From positions 1 through 16,822 of the forward strand of contig JAAXVE010000005.1 of NCBI GenBank assembly GCA_013335665.1: a DNA stretch of 16,822 bases. Direction: 5' to 3'. The DNA is from Candidatus Falkowiibacteriota bacterium (GTDB lineage Bacteria > Patescibacteriota > Patescibacteriia > Patescibacteriales > GWE2-39-37). The stretch's first letter is position 1, and each line of letters begins with the position of its first letter. Made by a program: the position numbers and the translations under genes. A model generated the notes under the pieces. That model had not been told where the DNA came from. It ran no database searches and worked only from the letters and a program-made list of their open reading frames with translations. Positions 7,410-15,341 of the stretch are shown here, piece by piece.

Positions 7410-8996
7410 ATGAATAAAAAAATAATAAAACAGAAGCCGTTCATACTCATCATCTTGGATGGTTGGGGGATTGCGCCTGCCACTCGCGCAAATGCTGTCA
7501 CTTCGGCTAAGACGCCGCGGATGGATTCCTTGTTGAAAAATTATCCCAACACACAGCTTGAGGCGTCGGGCAAATATGTCGGACTACCCTTAGACCAGGA
7601 TGGAAACAGCGAGGCCGGACACATGAATCTGGGCGCTGGCAGGATCGCTGAGCAGGACGCGGTGCTGATAAGCAAGACAATAGCCAATGGCACTTTTTAT
7701 AAAAACTCTGCCTTTCTTCATGCGATTGATCATGCCCGCCAAACAGGCGGACGTATGCACGTTATGGGAATGCTTGGTAATAACCAAACGGCTCACAGCG
7801 ACCCAAATCATCTGTTGGCGCTTATTACTCTTTTGAAGAAACGAGGCGTAAAGGAGATCAATCTTCATCTGTTTACTGATGGTCGAGATTCGCCCAAGTA
7901 TGCGGCAATAAAATTAATGCGCAAGCTGGAGCAAACATTTACTGGAGCGGAGACAATCAATACGGTTATGGGGCGTTTTTATGCGATGGACCGCAAGAAA
8001 GTCTGGTCAAGAACAGAAATGGCTTATAACGCATTGGTAGAAGGCGGTTGTGCGGAAAACGAATGCCACTGGATTGGAAGCGCCGAGGAGGCAATTACGG
8101 AAGCTTATAACCGCGGAGAAAGCGACGAATACATTATGCCATATATTATTGGCAAGCCTGGTCGCCCAACTCCGCGTATCGCTGATGGCGATAGCGTAAT
8201 CTTTTTCAATCTTCGTTCTGATCGCGCCCGTCAGCTGGCCAAGGCTTTCGTACAAGAAGATTTTAATGAAAAGAATCCGGGGGCATTTAAACGTCGCAAA
8301 GTCTTTAAAAACCTTTGCTTTGTGGCCATGACCGATTTCGGTCCGGATCTCGATTCCATATTTTCAGCTTTTCCAAGCCCTGATCTCAGCGGCACAATAC
8401 CTTCGCAGCTGAAGAATTTGCGCCAGCTGTATATAGCGGAAAACGAGAAATATGCCCATATTACATTTTTTTTCAACGGCGGCTTCGCTGATCCGATTGC
8501 GGGAGAGGAACGCTTCCTTGTTCCGTCTCCTGACGTAAAGTCCTATGACGAAACTCCGGAAATGAGTACGGCTGAGTTGACTAAACATATCCTCTCCAAT
8601 CTTAAAAAAGGCCGATACGATTTTACGGCTTTGAATATTGCCGCGCCGGATATGGTGGGACATACTGGCAATTTGGCCGCGGCTATTAAATGTTGCGAAG
8701 CTGTTGACGGTTATGTAGGAAAAATCGTTGATGCCTATTTGAAAGAAAATGGAACTGTAATGATAACGGCTGATCATGGCAATATAGAGAGTATGATAAA
8801 TTTGGCTACTGGCGAGTTGGACACGGAGCACACGACCAATCCAGTGCCTTTTATTCTGGTTAATCATGAATTAAAAAATAAGATCAAACTTCGTTCCGGC
8901 GGCGTTTTGGGCGATGTCGCCCCGACTATTTTGGAGTGCCTTGGTATTAAGCCGCCAAAAGAGATGACGCAAAAAAGCTTGATTATAGCAAAATAG
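7410..8996 (+). CDS. gpmI: 2,3-bisphosphoglycerate-independent phosphoglycerate mutase, copy 1 (divergent)
   Basis: This metalloenzyme of the alkaline phosphatase superfamily interconverts 3- and 2-phosphoglycerate through a phosphoserine intermediate. The protein has 528 residues from ATG 7410; an in-frame GTG at 7401 would add three. Landmarks are LIILDGWG (metal Asp), DGNSEAGHMNLGAGR with nucleophile S67, FTDGRDSP, GRFYAMDR, NLRSDRARQ, AENEKYAHITFFFNGG, VPSPDVKSYDETPEMS, DMVGHTGN, TADHGN and EHTTNPVPF. The residues expected for catalysis and binding of two Mn ions appear intact. It departs from the family consensus in the SDGGVHSH region, which reads NNQTAHSD (only the first His kept), and in MDRDNRWDR, which reads MDRKKVWSR. 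A 72-bp gap after eno holds no clear promoter. The next gene, 1 bp downstream, encodes a paralogue that is closer to consensus. Confidence 0.93.
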   Translation: MNKKIIKQKPFILIILDGWGIAPATRANAVTSAKTPRMDSLLKNYPNTQLEASGKYVGLPLDQDGNSEAGHMNLGAGRIAEQDAVLISKTIANGTFYKNSAFLHAIDHARQTGGRMHVMGMLGNNQTAHSDPNHLLALITLLKKRGVKEINLHLFTDGRDSPKYAAIKLMRKLEQTFTGAETINTVMGRFYAMDRKKVWSRTEMAYNALVEGGCAENECHWIGSAEEAITEAYNRGESDEYIMPYIIGKPGRPTPRIADGDSVIFFNLRSDRARQLAKAFVQEDFNEKNPGAFKRRKVFKNLCFVAMTDFGPDLDSIFSAFPSPDLSGTIPSQLKNLRQLYIAENEKYAHITFFFNGGFADPIAGEERFLVPSPDVKSYDETPEMSTAELTKHILSNLKKGRYDFTALNIAAPDMVGHTGNLAAAIKCCEAVDGYVGKIVDAYLKENGTVMITADHGNIESMINLATGELDTEHTTNPVPFILVNHELKNKIKLRSGGVLGDVAPTILECLGIKPPKEMTQKSLIIAK

Positions 8997-8997
8997 T

Positions 8998-10596
8998 ATG
9001 TTTAATAAAGATTCGCAAACGAACAGGCCCAAACCGGTAATGCTAGCCATCCTTGACGGCTGGGGAATAGTGCAGCCTTACAGTGGCAATGCAGTCAGCC
9101 AGGCTAATACACCTTGCATGAAGGAGTTAATAAGCAAGTACCCGGCGATGACCATACGCGCTTCTGGCGAGGCCGTAGGTTTGCCTTGGGGCAAGGACGG
9201 CAACAGTGAGGTTGGTCATCTTAATCTGGGTATGGGCAGGATTATGTATCAGGATTTGCCGCGAATCAACAAATCGATAAGTGACGGTAGCTTTTATCAA
9301 AACCGAGCTTTGATTGATGCAATTAAGCATGCCAAAGAGAAAGGCGGCAAGCTGCACATAATGGGTTTGACCTCCAATGGCGGAGTACATGCTTCATTGG
9401 AGCACATGCAAGCTTTATTGGTTTTGGCAAAAGAGCAGAATGTCGCTAATGTCTATGTTCATGCAATTTTGGATGGCCGTGATACCCCTTATAATAGCGG
9501 TTTAAGTTATATTAAGGACATGACGCGTACTTTTAACGAATATGGTGTCGGAAAAATTGCCACTTTGTCCGGAAGATTTTACACCATGGATCGCGATAAT
9601 CACTGGGATAGAATAGAGAAGTCATATTTAGCAATGACATCTGGTCAAGGCAATAAGGCAACAGATCCGCTGATGGCAATCAATGATAGCTATACAAAAA
9701 AGATTTACGATGAAGAATTCGTACCAACAGTTATGGAGTCTGACGGAAAGCCAGTAGGGTTAGTTGAAGAAGGGGACTCCTTGATATTCTTTAACTTCCG
9801 CCCTGATCGAGCCCGTCAGATTACCAAAGCATTTGTTCTGCCAAGTTTTGACAAGTTCAACCGTCCCGCCTATCTTAAGGACTTGTTTTTCGTTTGTTTC
9901 ACAGAATATGAAAAGGATGTTCCGGTCGAGATCGTATTCCCACCGGAATTGATCAAGGATACTTTGGGAGAAATTATTGCCAATGCCGGTTTAAAACAAT
10001 TGCGTATAGCCGAAACAGAGAAATACGCCCATGTCACTTATTTTTTTAATGGTGGCCGCGAAACGAAATCAGAGGGTGAAACACATGACCTGGTGCCGTC
10101 GCCGCCAGTGCCTAGCTATGACATGAAGCCGGAAATGTCGGCATTCGAAGTAACTGATAAATTGATAAAGGCGATTACTGATGATACTTATGATTTTATT
10201 TTGGTGAACTTCGCAAATGCCGATATGGTTGGTCATACGGGAAATATCAGGGCGACAAGTTTGGCTTGCGAAGCTGTTGATAAATGTCTTGCAAGGATTG
10301 TGCCTGCGGTTTTAAGCAAAGGCGGCGTTATTTTAATTACTGCTGATCATGGCAATGCCGAGTCAAAGTTCAACATGCAGACAGGGTCGATAAGTAAAGA
10401 ACACACAACCAACCCCGTGCCATTCTTAATAGTTGGCAAGGAATATGAAGGGAGGCGCATTGGTAGTCAAGACGTTCCGGGTGGTGACTTGAGTCTAGTT
10501 CAGCCTCAAGGCATACTTTCAGATGTTGCTCCAACTATTCTTAAGATTATGGGTTTGGACAAGCCAGAGCTGATGAGCGGGCGATCTTTGATCTAA
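8998..10596 (+). CDS. gpmI: 2,3-bisphosphoglycerate-independent phosphoglycerate mutase, copy 2 (consensus-like)
   Basis: This 532-residue protein has the same two-domain layout as its upstream neighbour. It begins AILDGWG, has the phosphorylated Ser at S70 in KDGNSEVGHLNLGMGR, then SNGGVHASLEH, LDGRDTP, GRFYTMDRDNHWDR, NFRPDRARQ, AETEKYAHVTYFFNGG, VPSPPVPSYDMKPEMSAFEVTD, ADMVGHTGN, TADHGN and EHTTNPVPF. These match canonical gpmI more closely than copy 1 does, especially GGVH and MDRDNxWDR, so this is the safer candidate for the main glycolytic mutase. By eye the copies agree at nearly half the positions in the N-terminal 200 residues, so the duplication, or acquisition of one copy, is old. 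Before the conserved SDVAPTILKIMGL tail there is an extra loop (GRRIGSQDVPGGDLSLVQPQ). The start ATG is 1 bp after the previous stop. No hairpin terminator follows. Confidence 0.96.
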   Translation: MFNKDSQTNRPKPVMLAILDGWGIVQPYSGNAVSQANTPCMKELISKYPAMTIRASGEAVGLPWGKDGNSEVGHLNLGMGRIMYQDLPRINKSISDGSFYQNRALIDAIKHAKEKGGKLHIMGLTSNGGVHASLEHMQALLVLAKEQNVANVYVHAILDGRDTPYNSGLSYIKDMTRTFNEYGVGKIATLSGRFYTMDRDNHWDRIEKSYLAMTSGQGNKATDPLMAINDSYTKKIYDEEFVPTVMESDGKPVGLVEEGDSLIFFNFRPDRARQITKAFVLPSFDKFNRPAYLKDLFFVCFTEYEKDVPVEIVFPPELIKDTLGEIIANAGLKQLRIAETEKYAHVTYFFNGGRETKSEGETHDLVPSPPVPSYDMKPEMSAFEVTDKLIKAITDDTYDFILVNFANADMVGHTGNIRATSLACEAVDKCLARIVPAVLSKGGVILITADHGNAESKFNMQTGSISKEHTTNPVPFLIVGKEYEGRRIGSQDVPGGDLSLVQPQGILSDVAPTILKIMGLDKPELMSGRSLI

Positions 10597-10616
10597 TTTC
10601 CGTTCACCGTTAAAAA

Positions 10617-10627
10617 GTGTTATAATA
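10617..10627 (+). promoter_or_regulatory. Extended -10 promoter of the surface-protein pair
   Basis: TGTTATAAT contains a perfect TATAAT (10621-10626) with the extended TG, inside GTGTTATAATA, identical to the element before pgk. No good -35 is seen at 17 bp. The predicted transcription start is near 10633, about 25 bases before the ATG at 10658. This suggests separate control of the surface-protein unit from the glycolytic operon ending at 10596. Confidence 0.7.
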
Positions 10628-10657
10628 TTTTTATGCTTAATATTATTTATTCTGGTT

Positions 10658-13600
10658 ATGCTACCTAGTTTAGGTTATAAGAAATATTTGATCGCACCAA
10701 TTATGGCATTGGTGCTTTTTGCTAGCTGGGTTGCAGCAGCTCCTTCGCCGGACGCGATCGGAATACGTATTGCCCCTAATCCAAAACATTATTCCGCTTT
10801 GCGCTGGTACCGTAGCCAAAATTTCAAAGGCTCACCTCAGGCATTGATTGTTGATGGCTATCAAGCGATCAGGGATGGTAGGACTGTATACATCAATGCT
10901 GCCAATATTAAGGATCTTGATTCGTCAAAAACATTGACCAATGCCGATGAGTTTTATACGAATATCTTTATAATTTCCTATAATCAGAATGCAGAAAAAG
11001 CCACAGAGGACATCTTCGGCCAGATTCTGTCTAACTGGAAATTCAATAGTAATATACTGACTGCTGGCTTGTGCGACGTTACTGCGACCCAAAGCTGCGT
11101 TTATACTTCGAGCTGCCCTGTTTCCGAATATTGTCTGAGCTCGCACGACATTTCAGTGCGTGATACGCGCCGTCTTGCCGATTTAAATACTTTGAATGAG
11201 CTTCTTGAGCAGTACAAAAAATCTCACAAAGGCTATTGTCCAATATTGCAGTCAGGAACGTATGTGCCAAATCATACTGTTTCCACTTGGCCTTCATGGC
11301 AAGAAACTCTTGGCAAGGCTTTCGGTTCGACATTACCGATCGACCCTATCAATAAGTTGGGAGCCTGTCCTGGTTATAATTCTCAGACATGCTGGGATGA
11401 GGTTGGTCGCAAGTTTGCAGACCCGACCCCTGCCAATAATGTTTTTGATTTGCCTAACGGCAGTTATGCGTATGTCTATTATGCTAGCAAGGATGGTTTG
11501 GCTTGCAGCTTTACTTCTGATACCGAGTCTCAGCTGGACTGTAATGCATTCGGCCTTTGCAAGCCAGGTGCTAGTGTAACCACTCATTTCGATTTTGTAA
11601 TCAACTCGGTTAATTCTGCACCGGCGGTTACTTGCGGGCAACTGGTCGGTTTTCCTCACAGTGTTTTTCGCGGCTATCTCAGCGCCTTTGATCCTGACGC
11701 AGGTGATAATAATCACCTGACATGGACGCTTAATACAGGCGGTACGACTTGGACTAATTGGTCAGCACCTCCTTCCTTGCGTCCTGTTGTGAATATTGCG
11801 ACACAAAAGGAACTGTATGCTACCCAGGGTGGTGATAAGGGGAATTATAATTTTTCAGTGACAGTGTCTGATAGTAAGGGGTCATCGACCAGTAGGACTT
11901 GCAGTATTTCACTTGGCGCTACCATACCTTATATATATCCTATTGAGGACCAGACCGTTTTTGCTGGTGAGAAAATAAGAGCTTTGACCGTTTTTGCCTC
12001 TGAACCTTCAAAGGAATATCCTCTTACTTTCGATTTTACAGCTGTAGACTCTGGTGGGGCTTCTTATAACAACTTCATAAAATGCGATGCGACCTCATCG
12101 CCTTTTGGTGAAGTTAATGGACAATTTAATTGCTATATTGACAAAGAAACCATAGATCACCCCGGTGGAGTCTTTACCGTGACTGTAGTTGCCAAAGACA
12201 GCAATGGGGACACTTCGGTACCGGAGCAATTCCAGTTGACGATCATAAATACTCCACCATCTTTTGTTCCAACAACCACGACTTTGCTGGCAAGTACCTC
12301 AATTGCTATTAATAACAAGCTTCTTTGGGAGGCGACAGATTTGCTTTCTAATTTTCCTTTCAGCTATTCTGTTTTTTCAGGCACATTGCCAAGTGGCATC
12401 ACTTTTGCAACGGCTACAGTCCTCAAGACAGGTCTTTCAGTGTCTTACACTTATGGCACTACTACGGTTGTCAGTTCAGTTAACGGGAGTGTCTTACAAT
12501 ACTTGATCAGCGGCTCTTTGGATACATCCAATGTTTTCTCCGCAGCTCAGACTGATTTAAATTATTCGGTTTCAGTGGCGGATAAATATGGTCTGTCAGC
12601 GAATGGCAACTACACTATTTCGGTCTTGAACAACCCGCCAGTCATCGCGCCGGTAACTTGTCCAACTGTTATGAGGGCTAATTCTGCATACAACTGCACG
12701 ATCAATACCTCCGATCAAGAGGGTAATCTAATTCATTACAATATTGGCGGCGTGCCTGGTGGTTTGGTTGCATCGCAAAATAATACCACAGCAAACGTCT
12801 CTGGTACGCCACCGTTGGCATCAGTCGGCAATCATGTAATCACCTTTACGCCTATTGACGAATTTGACTATGTTGGGGCAATGACTAGTCACAATTTAAG
12901 GATTAATAATTATTGTGGGGACGGAATAGTAGAGACACCGAATACGGAAGGCCTAAACGGTCCAGCCAATAACGGCATGGAAGATTGTGAGGATGGTAAT
13001 GTTAATGATACGGATGCTTGCAATAACAATTGCACTTGGACTATCAAGACTGAACCTTATGATCTGGCAGGATCGAATGGTGATGCTGTCGTTTATGATA
13101 ATAACAATAATCCAGGATCTGCCACTGCTATGCCTGGCGGTACATATATAAAAATTCAAGGCATAATGCCGACGCCTTACATTTGGGTGGCGCAATCGAC
13201 TGCAAATACTATCAAAAAAATTAGAGCCTTTACTGGTAATCGCCGTAGTTGTTCGCGTGACATTTTTGGCAATGTTACTTGTTATTATGATGGAACAATC
13301 GAGACTCGTGGCCAGGATTTGGGTACATACCCACTTGATAATCCGGCTACGGCCCCTGTCGAAGGCTTAAATCCTTCCAGGACGGCCGTGAATGCAGAAA
13401 CTGGTGACGTCTGGGTGGGTGGCAGGGATTCTGCTTCTATCACTAAACTGGACAATCAGGGTAATATCTTAAAAGCTTGTCCGGCTCCTGCCGGCACGCG
13501 CGGCGTAGCAATCGCGCAAAATGGAGATGTTTGGGTTGGTGGCTCGGCTAGCGATCAGCTTTGGCGCATACCTGGCGATGATACCAATTGCGCACCAATA

Positions 13601-14461
13601 GTGACTATTTCCGGGCTAGGCTCTGTTTATGGCCTGGCGATAGATAGTGACGATAATGTTTGGTCAGCGAATGCAGCGCACACAGCCATGATTAAATCAG
13701 ACACTGTTAGCAATACCGTTGTTTCCGTCCATCCGGCGACTTGGGTTTATGGCATTACAGTCGATCCGTTCGGTAATGCATGGGGTGGCGGCTATCAGAG
13801 TGGAGGGTTTTTTAAAGTAGACAAGACAGCAGCAGTTAATTCTGTGGCTCAACATTTCACCCCACCAGGCAATCAGGTGTTGGGTTTGACCACTGATATT
13901 TATGGAAATATCTGGGGTGCTGGCTACACTAGTGGAGTTGCGGTTAAGGTCAGCAATTCCGGCGTGCCGCAGTTTACCGGTGCCTACGGTTGGGCTGATA
14001 GCCATGGCATGTGCGGCGACTCTTCCGGTCAGGTTTGGGAGGTCTATTATCAAGGTTTTGCTAAGGTTTATGACGGCGCTACTAATGTTGAATTGGAACC
14101 GGCCGTGAACGTCGGCAGCCCGAACGGAACCTATACGTATAGTGACATGACAGGATTAAACCGAGCCATGGCTTTGCGTTCAGGCACCTGGCACAAGTAT
14201 TTCGACGGCTTATATCAGAATCAACATTGGGGCGTGTTGCATTATGATCAGATCATACCTTCAGCCCAGCAAACGGTCGATGTCTTTATTCGCGCTAATA
14301 ATAACTATGGCGCGTTGGCATCCACGCCCTGGCTGACCGCAGCCGCTTGGAACGCTTTGCCCATGACTTCTCGCGTCGGTCAGCATATGGAAATAAAAAT
14401 ATTGATGCGTTCCAGACAGCCGGGTGTAACTCCTGTTGTTTGGAATGTAAGGGTGGAATAA
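10658..14461 (+). CDS. Large secreted multidomain surface protein (pilin-like, Ig-like, DUF4215 and Vgb-type propeller regions)
   Basis: The protein has 1267 residues. Residues 1-28 form a signal peptide (basic start, hydrophobic core, then AAA before PSPDA). Residues 29-168 are unassigned (PNPKHYSALRWYRSQNFKGS, a Cys cluster near 147-165) and resemble N-termini I recall from CPR surface proteins. Residues 169-315 look like the globular part of a pseudopilin without its helix (LPIDPINKLG, SYAYVYY). Four Ig/cadherin-like units follow, at about 317-422, 423-531, 532-658 and 659-751; the last has VSGTPPLASVGNHVITFTP, typical of the He_PIG family. Residues 752-794 form a DUF4215 Cys-rich motif (YCGDGIVE, DCEDGNVNDTDACNNNC). 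Residues about 838-1145 form a seven-unit Vgb/NHL-type propeller. The last 120 residues are an unassigned, beta-rich domain. No membrane anchor or sortase motif is seen. The next gene starts 2 bp downstream. Confidence 0.88.
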   Translation: MLPSLGYKKYLIAPIMALVLFASWVAAAPSPDAIGIRIAPNPKHYSALRWYRSQNFKGSPQALIVDGYQAIRDGRTVYINAANIKDLDSSKTLTNADEFYTNIFIISYNQNAEKATEDIFGQILSNWKFNSNILTAGLCDVTATQSCVYTSSCPVSEYCLSSHDISVRDTRRLADLNTLNELLEQYKKSHKGYCPILQSGTYVPNHTVSTWPSWQETLGKAFGSTLPIDPINKLGACPGYNSQTCWDEVGRKFADPTPANNVFDLPNGSYAYVYYASKDGLACSFTSDTESQLDCNAFGLCKPGASVTTHFDFVINSVNSAPAVTCGQLVGFPHSVFRGYLSAFDPDAGDNNHLTWTLNTGGTTWTNWSAPPSLRPVVNIATQKELYATQGGDKGNYNFSVTVSDSKGSSTSRTCSISLGATIPYIYPIEDQTVFAGEKIRALTVFASEPSKEYPLTFDFTAVDSGGASYNNFIKCDATSSPFGEVNGQFNCYIDKETIDHPGGVFTVTVVAKDSNGDTSVPEQFQLTIINTPPSFVPTTTTLLASTSIAINNKLLWEATDLLSNFPFSYSVFSGTLPSGITFATATVLKTGLSVSYTYGTTTVVSSVNGSVLQYLISGSLDTSNVFSAAQTDLNYSVSVADKYGLSANGNYTISVLNNPPVIAPVTCPTVMRANSAYNCTINTSDQEGNLIHYNIGGVPGGLVASQNNTTANVSGTPPLASVGNHVITFTPIDEFDYVGAMTSHNLRINNYCGDGIVETPNTEGLNGPANNGMEDCEDGNVNDTDACNNNCTWTIKTEPYDLAGSNGDAVVYDNNNNPGSATAMPGGTYIKIQGIMPTPYIWVAQSTANTIKKIRAFTGNRRSCSRDIFGNVTCYYDGTIETRGQDLGTYPLDNPATAPVEGLNPSRTAVNAETGDVWVGGRDSASITKLDNQGNILKACPAPAGTRGVAIAQNGDVWVGGSASDQLWRIPGDDTNCAPIVTISGLGSVYGLAIDSDDNVWSANAAHTAMIKSDTVSNTVVSVHPATWVYGITVDPFGNAWGGGYQSGGFFKVDKTAAVNSVAQHFTPPGNQVLGLTTDIYGNIWGAGYTSGVAVKVSNSGVPQFTGAYGWADSHGMCGDSSGQVWEVYYQGFAKVYDGATNVELEPAVNVGSPNGTYTYSDMTGLNRAMALRSGTWHKYFDGLYQNQHWGVLHYDQIIPSAQQTVDVFIRANNNYGALASTPWLTAAAWNALPMTSRVGQHMEIKILMRSRQPGVTPVVWNVRVE
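13170..14095 (+). repeat. Seven propeller repeats (Vgb/NHL-like) inside the large surface protein
   Basis: Seven units of about 40 residues begin near 13173, 13370, 13494, 13622, 13742, 13874 and 13999. Most follow the plan V-x-G-[IL]-x-x-D-x-x-G-[DN]-x-W-x-x-[GN], then an aromatic or aliphatic strand such as FKVDK or AKVYD. Examples are GDVWVGG (twice), DNVWSAN, GNAWGGG, GNIWGAG and GQVWEVY. This matches the virginiamycin B lyase-like seven-bladed fold. The lyase function itself is not implied. Confidence 0.7.
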
Positions 14462-14463
14462 AT

Positions 14464-15288
14464 ATGATCATCAACCAAAAAAACAAGACTATATTGATTA
14501 TTGCCGTTTTTTTTGCCTTGGCGACCATCTCCGGCGGACTATATTGGTGGCGATTCAAGGTAAAACAACGTATTTTAGCTGATAAACAGCAGCAAGAGAT
14601 GGTTGCCAAAGAAGTCTCGGTCGGTTATGCGATTATATCTCGGGCCGTATCTGCGAAAGACCCGGCTATCTGTGCCGAGCTAAAAGATCAGCCGGTAATG
14701 GATAGTTGTTATGCCTCGGTTTCTCAGCTTTTATCAGATAAGACGATTTGCATTAAGATCGTTGAGTTGGCAGCTAGGGTGCGCTGCATTGATTTTTTAA
14801 CTTTTAGGGATAAGCTGAAAAGTTTGACTAAGGCGGATTGTGATTCTTTTAATTCCAATGAAATAAAGACAACGTGCTACAATCAGCTTTTTAGCAGCTA
14901 TGACAAACTGACGCAGTGTGACGAATTTTTAGAGTCTCAGAAAAGCCAGTGCGTGGATATGGTAAATTCCAGATTGGCGATTGCCAATCGTGATGACGAT
15001 TGCGAGGCGGTTGTTAATGAATCCATGAAGAGTAGCTGTAAGATCGCCGTGTCTAACACGCCCAAAGATTCCGATAAAGATGGTCTTTCTGACACTCTTG
15101 AGATAAGCTATGGCACTGATTCTTTCAAAGCTGATACGGATGGTGATGGTCTTAAAGACGGGGAAGAGATAACGGGATATCAGACCGACCCAAAGAACGC
15201 TGATACGGATAAGGACGGTCATGGGGACGGGGAGGAGGTCAAAGGCGGTTTTAACCCTTTGGGACCAGGGAAGACAGAAAAGAAATAA
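14464..15288 (+). CDS. Membrane-anchored protein with Cys-pair repeats and thrombospondin type 3 calcium-binding repeats
   Basis: The protein has 274 residues. ATG 14464 was chosen because it lies 2 bp after the upstream stop and is followed by a normal signal anchor (residues 9-28, ILIIAVFFALATISGGLYWW); an in-frame ATG at 14347 would add 39 residues read out of frame inside the previous gene. Residues about 60-195 hold five units, each with two Cys separated by 10 or 11 residues (for example ICAELKDQPVMDSC and QCDEFLESQKSQC), probably disulfide-linked helical hairpins. Residues about 202-260 contain three Asp-rich calcium loops, DSDKDGLSD, DTDGDGLKDGEE and DTDKDGHGDGEE, of the bacterial thrombospondin type 3 repeat kind. 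The tail is GFNPLGPGKTEKK. It is likely an extracytoplasmic, calcium-stabilised partner of the large protein encoded just upstream. Function is unknown. Confidence 0.88.
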   Translation: MIINQKNKTILIIAVFFALATISGGLYWWRFKVKQRILADKQQQEMVAKEVSVGYAIISRAVSAKDPAICAELKDQPVMDSCYASVSQLLSDKTICIKIVELAARVRCIDFLTFRDKLKSLTKADCDSFNSNEIKTTCYNQLFSSYDKLTQCDEFLESQKSQCVDMVNSRLAIANRDDDCEAVVNESMKSSCKIAVSNTPKDSDKDGLSDTLEISYGTDSFKADTDGDGLKDGEEITGYQTDPKNADTDKDGHGDGEEVKGGFNPLGPGKTEKK

Positions 15289-15291
15289 TAT

Positions 15292-15321
15292 AAAAAACAC
15301 CGCCGTTAAGGCGGTGTTTTT
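15292..15321. terminator. Bidirectional intrinsic terminator between convergent genes
   Basis: CACCGCC (15298-15304) pairs perfectly with GGCGGTG (15310-15316) around the loop GTTAA. A run of A (15292-15297) on one side and T (15317-15321) on the other extends the stem and supplies a U-tract in either direction. It lies 4 bp after the stop of the plus-strand repeat protein and 21 bp beyond the stop of the minus-strand glycosyltransferase, so it can end both transcripts. Confidence 0.9.
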
Positions 15322-15341
15322 GAAAGGAAAAAAGAATTTCC

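Noticed and set aside
8364..8867. Antisense 167-codon open frame inside gpmI copy 1
   Set aside because: It lies opposite a strongly conserved enzyme frame and its product shows no coherent domain.
10633..10668. Eleven-codon ORF starting at the predicted transcription start and overlapping the start of the large gene
   Set aside because: A leaderless upstream ORF is possible in principle, but its A/T-rich sequence makes a chance ATG likely and nothing supports its translation.
11196..11716. Open frames of about 127 codons on both strands within the large surface protein
   Set aside because: They overlap a region with Cys spacing and pilin-like motifs in the main frame, and read as noise.
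14347..14463. N-terminal extension of the type 3 repeat protein
   Set aside because: It would overlap the well-supported end of the large surface protein in another frame, and the signal anchor begins naturally at 14464.
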